Shown here: positions 59,060 through 64,000 of the stretch, one piece after another
Layout of the letters: the number at the start of each line of letters is the position of its first letter
Numbering within the stretch: the stretch's first letter is position 1
Assembly (NCBI GenBank): GCA_043743335.1
Contig: JAYTWR010000171.1
Coordinates: forward strand, 6,360 to 70,359
Origin: UBA5216 sp043743335
GTDB lineage: Bacteria; Pseudomonadota; Gammaproteobacteria; Burkholderiales; SG8-41
Direction: 5' to 3'
Length of the DNA stretch: 64,000 nucleotides
The notes under the pieces: model-generated
Told to the model about the DNA's origin: nothing
What the model saw: the letters and a program-made list of their open reading frames with translations, nothing else
Database searches by the model: none
Program-made: the position numbers and the translations under genes

Positions 59060-59995
59060 TTAGCGCTTGCGCGTGAACACCGCCAGCAACTCGCCTACGA
59101 TGCCGCGGCGGAACGCCAGTACGCATACGACGAAAATCGCCCCCATGATGACTTGCACCCACGAGCCGACTTTGTCCGCCAATTGATTTTGCAGCCCCAC
59201 CACCACAAACGCGCCCACCACCGGACCGAACACCGTGCCCAAACCGCCCAGCAACGTCATCAGCACCACCTCGCCGGACATATGCCAATAAGCATCCGTC
59301 AGCGACGCCAACTGAAACACCACCGTTTTGGTCGCCCCTGCCAAACCCGATAGTGCAGCAGAAAGCACAAACGCCAGCAGCTTGTATTTGTCGACATCGT
59401 AGCCCAGCGAAATGGCGCGCGGTTCGTTCTCGCGGATGGATTTCAGCACCTGACCAAACGGCGAATGTATGGTGCGATAAATCAACAAAAATCCGCACAG
59501 GAATATCGCGAACACAAAGTAATAGAGGTTCAGGTTGTCGGCCAAATCAATCACACCAAACAATTTACCGCGTGGCACGCCCTGCAACCCGTCTTCCCCG
59601 CCGGTAAATCGCATTTGCACCCACACAAAGTAGAGCATCTGCGCCAACGCCAAGGTGATCATGGCAAAGTAAATCCCCGCACGACGAATCGCGAGGCTGC
59701 CGAACACATAACCCAACGCGCCCGCGAATGCCGCGCCAGCAAGGATGCCCAACTCCGGCGGCAGCGCCCACACTTTGATCGAATGCCCCGCCATGTAACC
59801 TGCGGCACCCAAAAATGCGGCGTGCCCAAACGACAGCAGGCCGGTGTAACCCAGCAACAAATTAAAGGCGCAGGCAAAAAGCGCGAAGCACCAGCACTTC
59901 ATCAGGACTGTCGGATACACACCCAGGTGCGGCGCAAGTAACCCTGCAACCACCAGCGCGACGAAGCTCCAACGCGTGAAATGCGTGCGCGACAT
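59060..59995 (-). CDS. livM: Branched-chain amino acid-type ABC permease (LivM)
   Basis: 311 residues with about nine helices. LLGYTGLLSFGHAAFLGAAGYMAG near the N-terminus, IRENEPRAISLGYDVDKYKLLAFVLSAALSGLAGA as coupling loop, and SGEVVLMTLLGGLGTVFGPVVGAF near the end are LivM marks. It abuts livH (ATG after the livH stop). It forms half the channel of an importer for branched-chain amino acids or, often in this clade, aromatic or other carboxylic acids. Confidence 0.95.
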   Translation of the reverse strand: MSRTHFTRWSFVALVVAGLLAPHLGVYPTVLMKCWCFALFACAFNLLLGYTGLLSFGHAAFLGAAGYMAGHSIKVWALPPELGILAGAAFAGALGYVFGSLAIRRAGIYFAMITLALAQMLYFVWVQMRFTGGEDGLQGVPRGKLFGVIDLADNLNLYYFVFAIFLCGFLLIYRTIHSPFGQVLKSIRENEPRAISLGYDVDKYKLLAFVLSAALSGLAGATKTVVFQLASLTDAYWHMSGEVVLMTLLGGLGTVFGPVVGAFVVVGLQNQLADKVGSWVQVIMGAIFVVCVLAFRRGIVGELLAVFTRKR

Positions 59996-60910
59996 CTAAC
60001 GCTCCCGCCCGAAGAGGCCCGCCGGACGCACCAGCAGCACAATCGACATCACCACGAAAACCACCACGGCTGACGCTTCGGAATAAAACACCTTGGTCAA
60101 TCCTTCGAGCAAGCCCAATGCCAGCCCCGTGACGATGGAACCCAATATCGACCCCATGCCGCCGATCACCACCACGGCAAACACCACGATAATGAGATCA
60201 GCGCCCATGCGCGGACTAACCGTGAAAATCGGCGCAGCCAGCACGCCGGCAAACCCCGCCAGCGCCACGCCAAAGCCGTACGTCAGCATCACCATCAAAG
60301 GCACATTGATGCCAAACGCCTGTACCAGCCGAGGATTCTCCGTACCCGCCCGCAGGTATGAACCGAGCTTAGTGCGTTCAATTACGAACCAAGTGACAAA
60401 ACACACCGTGAGCGAAATGCAAATCACCCACGCGCGGTACTTGGGCAAATACATGAAGCCCAGATTGATAGCGCCACGCAGCGCTTCGGGTATGTCATAG
60501 GATTTCCCGGACGAGCCGTGCCACTCGCGAAACACACCTTCAATCACCAGCGCAAGGCCAAACGTCAGCAACAAGCCATACAAGTGATCGAGCTGATACA
60601 AATGGCGCAACATCGTGCGCTCAATCACAATGCCTAACGCCCCTACCAACAAGGGCACCACGACCAGAGCCGCCCAATAATTGAGGGCAAAATCCGGCGA
60701 GCCCAGCCACGGGCCCAACTGCGTCAGCCCGATCCACGCCAAGAAAGCACCCAGCATGTACTGCGCACCATGCGTGAAGTTGATGATATTCAGCATGCCG
60801 AATATCACTGCCAGCCCCAGACTCAACAGCGCGTAAAACGAACCGTTGATGAGGCCTACCAGTAGTTGGCCATAGAGCGCCTGAGGCGTGATATTGAGAA
60901 GCTCGAACAT
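59996..60910 (-). CDS. livH: Branched-chain amino acid-type ABC permease (LivH)
   Basis: 304 residues, about eight helices. LLVGLINGSFYALLSLGLAVIFGMLNIINFTHG at the N-terminus and the coupling loop LRAGTENPRLVQAFGINVPLMVMLTYG are the LivH landmarks; GMGSILGSIVTGLALGLLEGL follows. Second gene of the permease pair, 56 bp after the substrate-binding gene. Same complex as LivM. Confidence 0.95.
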   Translation of the reverse strand: MFELLNITPQALYGQLLVGLINGSFYALLSLGLAVIFGMLNIINFTHGAQYMLGAFLAWIGLTQLGPWLGSPDFALNYWAALVVVPLLVGALGIVIERTMLRHLYQLDHLYGLLLTFGLALVIEGVFREWHGSSGKSYDIPEALRGAINLGFMYLPKYRAWVICISLTVCFVTWFVIERTKLGSYLRAGTENPRLVQAFGINVPLMVMLTYGFGVALAGFAGVLAAPIFTVSPRMGADLIIVVFAVVVIGGMGSILGSIVTGLALGLLEGLTKVFYSEASAVVVFVVMSIVLLVRPAGLFGRER

Positions 60911-60966
60911 GCTTGTCGCCGCGACTTCGTGAAGAAAGTGCTACGTTCTTCACGATGTCATCGAAA

Positions 60967-62211
60967 TTACTTCTTCATCAACGGGCATTCACTTTTGTCT
61001 GCCGGCACCGCTGCATCCAACGCCGGAATGACCTGACGCACATGGTAATAATCCCACGGCGCTTTGGATTCTTCCGGCTTTTTCACCTGTAGCAAATAGA
61101 AGTCGTGCATCAAACGGCCATCGTCACGGATGCGGGCATTTTTGGCGAAGAAATCATTGACGGGCGTCTCCTTCATTTTTGCCATGACCGTTTTGGTGTC
61201 GTCCGTGCCCGCCGCTTTGACGGCTTTCAGGTAGTGCATGGTGGATGAGTAAACACCCGCCTGCACCATCGTCGGCATGCGCTTTTGATTGTCGTAATAG
61301 CGCTTCGACCAGGCGCGGGTTTCCGCATTGAGATCCCAATAAAAACCTTCGGTGAGATACATGTTCTGCGCCGTTTTCAAACCCAGTGTGTGGATGTCGG
61401 TGAGGAACATCAACAAACCCGCCAGCGATTGCTTGGGTGTAATGCCAAACTCCGCCGCCTGCTTGATTGAGTTGGTGGTGTCGGTGCCCGCGTTGGCCAG
61501 GCCGATGACTTTCGCCCCCGACGACTGCGCCTTCAGCAGGAATGACGAAAAATCCGTGCCCGGAAACGGATGCCGCACCGCGCCCAGCACTTTGCCGCCG
61601 TTGGCTTTGACCACTGTCGAAGTATCGCCCTCCAGCGAGTGCCCGAACGCATAATCCGCCGTCAGGAAAAACCACGAATCGCCGCCCTGCTTCACCACCG
61701 CTTTGCCAGTGCCGTTCGCCAGCGCGTAAGTGTCGTAAACGTAATGCACGTTGGTGTCGGTGCAGTTTTTGCCGGTAATCAGCGTCGAGGCTGCGCCGGA
61801 GACGATAGTCAAGCGATTCATCTGCTTGGCAATGGGCATCACCGCCAGCGCAGTGGACGTCGTGACCAGATCGCCGATCATGTCCACCTTGTCGCGCTCG
61901 AACCATTCGCGCGCTTTGTTGGAGGCCACGTCGCCTTTGTTTTGATGATCGCCATACACCAACTCTATCGGGAACGCCGCGCCTTTTTCCTGCGCGCGAA
62001 AATCCTCAATCGCCATTTTCGCGGCGGTGATTGACCCGGCGCCCGACAGGTCCGCATACGCGCCCGACATGTCGGTGAGAATGCCGATTTTCACCACGCC
62101 ATCCGATAGCTTGATGCCGCCCGTCGGCTTTTGCTGCGCCCAACTGACGGTTGCGGCCAACGCTGCCGCGACTGCCACGGAACCCCAAGCCTGCTTTGTC
62201 ATACGCTTCAT
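60967..62211 (-). CDS. ABC transporter substrate-binding protein, Liv type
   Basis: 414 residues with leader (AVAAALAATVSWAQQ). DGVVKIGILTDMSGAYADLSGAGSITAAKMAIEDF is the LivJ-type start and YGDHQNKGDVASNKAREWFERDKVDMIGDLVTTSTALAVM the hinge; Cys residues in GKNCTDTNVHYVYDTY and at KSECPLMKK are also typical of the long group that often binds aromatic acids or amides. GGAGGGG stands before the ATG. It lies between the ATPase genes and the permeases, so the importer is complete. Confidence 0.94.
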   Translation of the reverse strand: MKRMTKQAWGSVAVAAALAATVSWAQQKPTGGIKLSDGVVKIGILTDMSGAYADLSGAGSITAAKMAIEDFRAQEKGAAFPIELVYGDHQNKGDVASNKAREWFERDKVDMIGDLVTTSTALAVMPIAKQMNRLTIVSGAASTLITGKNCTDTNVHYVYDTYALANGTGKAVVKQGGDSWFFLTADYAFGHSLEGDTSTVVKANGGKVLGAVRHPFPGTDFSSFLLKAQSSGAKVIGLANAGTDTTNSIKQAAEFGITPKQSLAGLLMFLTDIHTLGLKTAQNMYLTEGFYWDLNAETRAWSKRYYDNQKRMPTMVQAGVYSSTMHYLKAVKAAGTDDTKTVMAKMKETPVNDFFAKNARIRDDGRLMHDFYLLQVKKPEESKAPWDYYHVRQVIPALDAAVPADKSECPLMKK

Positions 62212-62229
62212 AACCCCTCCATTTACCTG

Positions 62230-62248
62230 TTTAAAATCAATTAGTTAC
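62230..62248 (-). repeat. Dispersed AT-rich repeat, copy 13
   Basis: Minus strand GTAACTAATTGATTTTAAA, exact, 19 nt before the substrate-binding protein ATG and just after the livF stop. Confidence 0.8.
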
Positions 62249-62249
62249 G

Positions 62250-62990
62250 CTATATTCCCAGCAGCTCGTGCAAGCGCGCCATTTTGCTTTGCACGTCATC
62301 CATGCGCACGGTTTCAACGACCTGCCCGTGCTCGATCACGTAGTGCCGATCCGCCAGCGGCGCGGCAAATCTGAAATTCTGCTCCACCATGATAATGGTG
62401 TAGCCGCGCCCTTTTAGTTGCTGAATCACACGCCCCAAAGCCTGCACGATCACCGGTGCCAGACCTTCGCTGATTTCGTCCAGCAGCAGCAGGCGCGCAC
62501 CGGTGCGCAGTATGCGCGCGATGGCAAGCATTTGCTGCTCGCCGCCGGACAAACGCATGCCGGGACTCGTGCGTCGCTCTTTAAGATTGGGAAACATCGC
62601 ATAAATTTCGTCGATGCTCATACCGCCGCTGGCGACGGCCGGCGGCAGCAACAAATTTTCCTCGGCAGTCAGGCTGGCAAAAATGCCGCGTTCTTCGGGA
62701 CAATAGCCGATGCCCAGATGCGCGATATCATGCGTCGCCATCGCGATGGCCTCGCGCCCATTCACCCTGATTGACCCGCTGCGTTTGCCAGTCAGCCCCA
62801 GTATCGCGCGCAAGGTCGTGGTGCGCCCCGCGCCGTTACGCCCCAGCAGCGTCACCACCTCGCCGCGGTTCACCACAAAATCAATACCGTGCAAAACGTG
62901 CGATTCGCCATAGAAGGCGTGCAAGTCGGTGACGCGCAGCATTTCCACGCCTGCGCCGCCGCTGTTATTGTTGTTGTTCGCTGCCGACAT
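62250..62990 (-). CDS. livF: ABC transporter ATPase (LivF)
   Basis: About 246 residues. Walker A is GRNGAGRTTTLRAI with Arg in place of the normal Lys. Signature LSGGEQQMLAIARILRTGARLLLLDEISEGLAP and Walker B are normal. ATG 62990 (MSAANNNNNSGGAGVEMLRV) overlaps the livG end by 26 nt; a run of five Asn codons follows, and ATG 62942 (MLRVTDLHAFYGE) is an alternative start. I recall Arg at this position in other betaproteobacterial LivF proteins, so the change probably does not inactivate the gene. Confidence 0.93.
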   Translation of the reverse strand: MSAANNNNNSGGAGVEMLRVTDLHAFYGESHVLHGIDFVVNRGEVVTLLGRNGAGRTTTLRAILGLTGKRSGSIRVNGREAIAMATHDIAHLGIGYCPEERGIFASLTAEENLLLPPAVASGGMSIDEIYAMFPNLKERRTSPGMRLSGGEQQMLAIARILRTGARLLLLDEISEGLAPVIVQALGRVIQQLKGRGYTIIMVEQNFRFAAPLADRHYVIEHGQVVETVRMDDVQSKMARLHELLGI

Positions 62991-63729
62991 AGGCTTCGAG
63001 CACCAGTGGATTTTTCGAGACTTCGGCGTACGGCCCTTCGGCCAACACAGCGCCACGCGCCAGCACGGTAATGGTGTCGGACAAATCGGCAACCACATTC
63101 AAATTGTGTTCCACCATCAATATGGTGCGATTCACGGATACCTTGCGGATGAGTTCCACCACGCGCCCGACATCCTCGTGCCCCATGCCCTGCGTCGGCT
63201 CATCGAGCAGCATCAGCTCCGGCTCCAGCGCCAATGTGGTGGCGATTTCCAGCGCGCGCTTGCGGCCATAGGGCAACTCTACCGTCACCATGGCGGCAAA
63301 CGCTGCCAGATCAACAGATTCCAGCAATGCCATCGCGCGGTCATTGAGCGCGTCAAGTGACTTTTCCGATTTCCAGAAATGAAACGACGTGCCGAGCTTG
63401 CGCTGCAAACCAATACGCACGTTTTCCAGTACCGTCAGATGCGGAAAGGTCGCGGAAATCTGAAACGAACGCACGATGCCCCGGCGCGCAATCGCCGCCG
63501 GCTGCTCGTGCGTAATGTCCACGCCGTTAAACGTGATCGTGCCGGAAGTCGGCGCGAGAAAACGCGTAAGCAAATTAAAGGTGGTGGTTTTGCCTGCGCC
63601 GTTGGGGCCGATCAATGCGTGTATCGTGCCGCGCCGTACCGTGAGATCGACGTTATTCACCGCGACAAAGCCCTTGAACTCTTTGGTGAGGCCGCGGGTT
63701 TCGAGTATGGTTTCAGCGTGGGTTGGCAT
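62965..63729 (-). CDS. livG: ABC transporter ATPase (LivG)
   Basis: About 254 residues. Walker A GPNGAGKTTTFNLLTRF, signature region LPYGRKRALEIATTLALEPELMLLDEPTQGMGHEDV in the modified form usual for LivG, and C-terminal EGPYAEVSKNPLVLEAYVG. ATG 63729 (MPTHAETILETRGLTKEF) is preferred over the TTG at 63735. First gene of the LivG-LivF-receptor-LivH-LivM operon. It pairs with LivF to drive import. Confidence 0.95.
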   Translation of the reverse strand: MPTHAETILETRGLTKEFKGFVAVNNVDLTVRRGTIHALIGPNGAGKTTTFNLLTRFLAPTSGTITFNGVDITHEQPAAIARRGIVRSFQISATFPHLTVLENVRIGLQRKLGTSFHFWKSEKSLDALNDRAMALLESVDLAAFAAMVTVELPYGRKRALEIATTLALEPELMLLDEPTQGMGHEDVGRVVELIRKVSVNRTILMVEHNLNVVADLSDTITVLARGAVLAEGPYAEVSKNPLVLEAYVGSEQQQ

Positions 63730-63754
63730 GAACAACGACTTGGCGTAATATGTC

Positions 63755-63773
63755 GTAACTATTTGATTTTATA
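63755..63773 (+). repeat. Dispersed AT-rich repeat, copy 14 (variant)
   Basis: GTAACTATTTGATTTTATA, 26 nt upstream of the livG start, in reverse orientation to the gene. Confidence 0.65.
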
Positions 63774-63807
63774 AAACTATTTTTCCCAAAGCCAATCTCA
63801 AAACCTT

Positions 63808-63844
63808 CCCTCACCCCCAACCCCTCTCCCGGAGGGAGAGGGGA
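63808..63844. repeat. REP-like element, CCCTCACCCCC type
   Basis: CCCCTCTCCC and GGAGAGGGG pair as a tight hairpin after CCCTCACCCCCAA. The preceding AAAGCCAATCTCAAAACCTT resembles the bases before the element at 15440, so the two are one family. Confidence 0.75.
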
Positions 63845-64000
63845 GCAGAGCAATTCTGCGATTGGATGCACATCCGAAATCACGCGTGATCGGGTTTGCC
63901 CCAATACTGTTCGTTTAGATGAAAATGGCGAACTTTTGCCGTGGTGTCATTTCAGGTGGTGCCAGCGTCGCTGGCGAATAATTGGGACGCGTGCCGGGGA

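Larger units (their letters stand above)
63730..64000. other. Non-coding end of window
   Basis: Promoter side of livG. Contains AT-rich repeat copy 14 and the CCCTCACCCCC element; after 63845 no gene is visible in the last 155 bases. Confidence 0.5.

Noticed and set aside
1..64000. tRNA, rRNA or CRISPR loci
   Set aside because: No tRNA-like GTTCRANNC loops in cloverleaf context, rRNA stretches or regularly spaced repeats were recognised by reading; a covariance-model scan would be decisive.

Overview
The window looks like a chromosomal stretch of a moderately GC-rich betaproteobacterium, most likely Burkholderiales or a close relative. This is inferred from the six orphan Bug/TctC-type solute receptors, the Liv-type ABC importer, the ETF/ETF-QO electron chain, many paralogous acyl-CoA enzymes, a solitary hpnE-type gene and frequent GTG starts with 4-nt overlaps. 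No rRNA, tRNA, CRISPR array or phage gene was seen. The theme is catabolism of organic acids, fatty acids and aromatic compounds, with a few foreign-looking or decayed segments.

Layout. (1) 2-3339: a tight three-gene operon of a beta-keto acid cleavage enzyme, an SDR and a fumarate-reductase/KstD-like flavoprotein. (2) 3340-4086: non-coding, with an IstB transposition-protein relic carrying two in-frame stops. (3) 4087-9769: an unusual cluster of HAD phosphatase, class III aminotransferase, alpha/beta hydrolase, FemAB/GNAT-like acyltransferase and arginase-like protein, facing two overlapping small DMT/SMR-like membrane proteins; a MipA/OmpV-like porin follows. This is the best candidate for an undescribed pathway. 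(4) 10901-17208: a Bug receptor, an SDR without the usual catalytic Tyr, a PrpF-type tautomerase, hpnE and ETF-QO. (5) 17239-32972, almost all on the minus strand: two chalcone-isomerase-like periplasmic proteins and a fatty-acid oxidation block (thiolase, FadN-like bifunctional protein, FadL porin, thioesterase, acyl-CoA ligase, SDR, enoyl-CoA hydratase, long FadE, HpaI-type aldolase, DmdC-like dehydrogenase). (6) 33042-37052: a fused LigB-LigA extradiol dioxygenase with a Bug receptor, divergent from a two-subunit Rieske dioxygenase. (7) 37147-38838: etfA and etfB, followed by a decayed stretch and a HicB-HicA pair. (8) 40028-45486: a minus-strand operon of a sorbosone-dehydrogenase-like PQQ protein, a TonB receptor and two overlapping Bug receptors. 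(9) 45791-50454: a PhnD/PhnC/PhnE/PhnE-like importer interrupted by a wrecked molybdopterin oxidoreductase gene. (10) 50518-63729: a long minus-strand catabolic run: complete LivGFKHM importer, enoyl-CoA hydratases, Bug receptors, NDP-forming acyl-CoA synthetase, acyl-CoA dehydrogenase, and a thiolase-like protein without the nucleophilic Cys paired with a DUF35 protein (an Ltp2-type retro-aldolase arrangement).

How it works together. Receptors and importers capture acids; CoA ligases activate them; acyl-CoA dehydrogenases pass electrons to EtfAB and then ETF-QO and quinone; hydratases, dehydrogenases and thiolase or aldolase shorten the chain. The Rieske dioxygenase, LigB-LigA enzyme, aldolase and PrpF tautomerase could form a meta-cleavage route for a hydroxylated aromatic acid.

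The most unusual non-coding signal is a short AT-rich repeat (consensus GTAACTAATTGATTTTAAA) found at least 14 times between 14 kb and 64 kb, mostly within about 100 bases of a start codon and sometimes inside the first codons of exported proteins.
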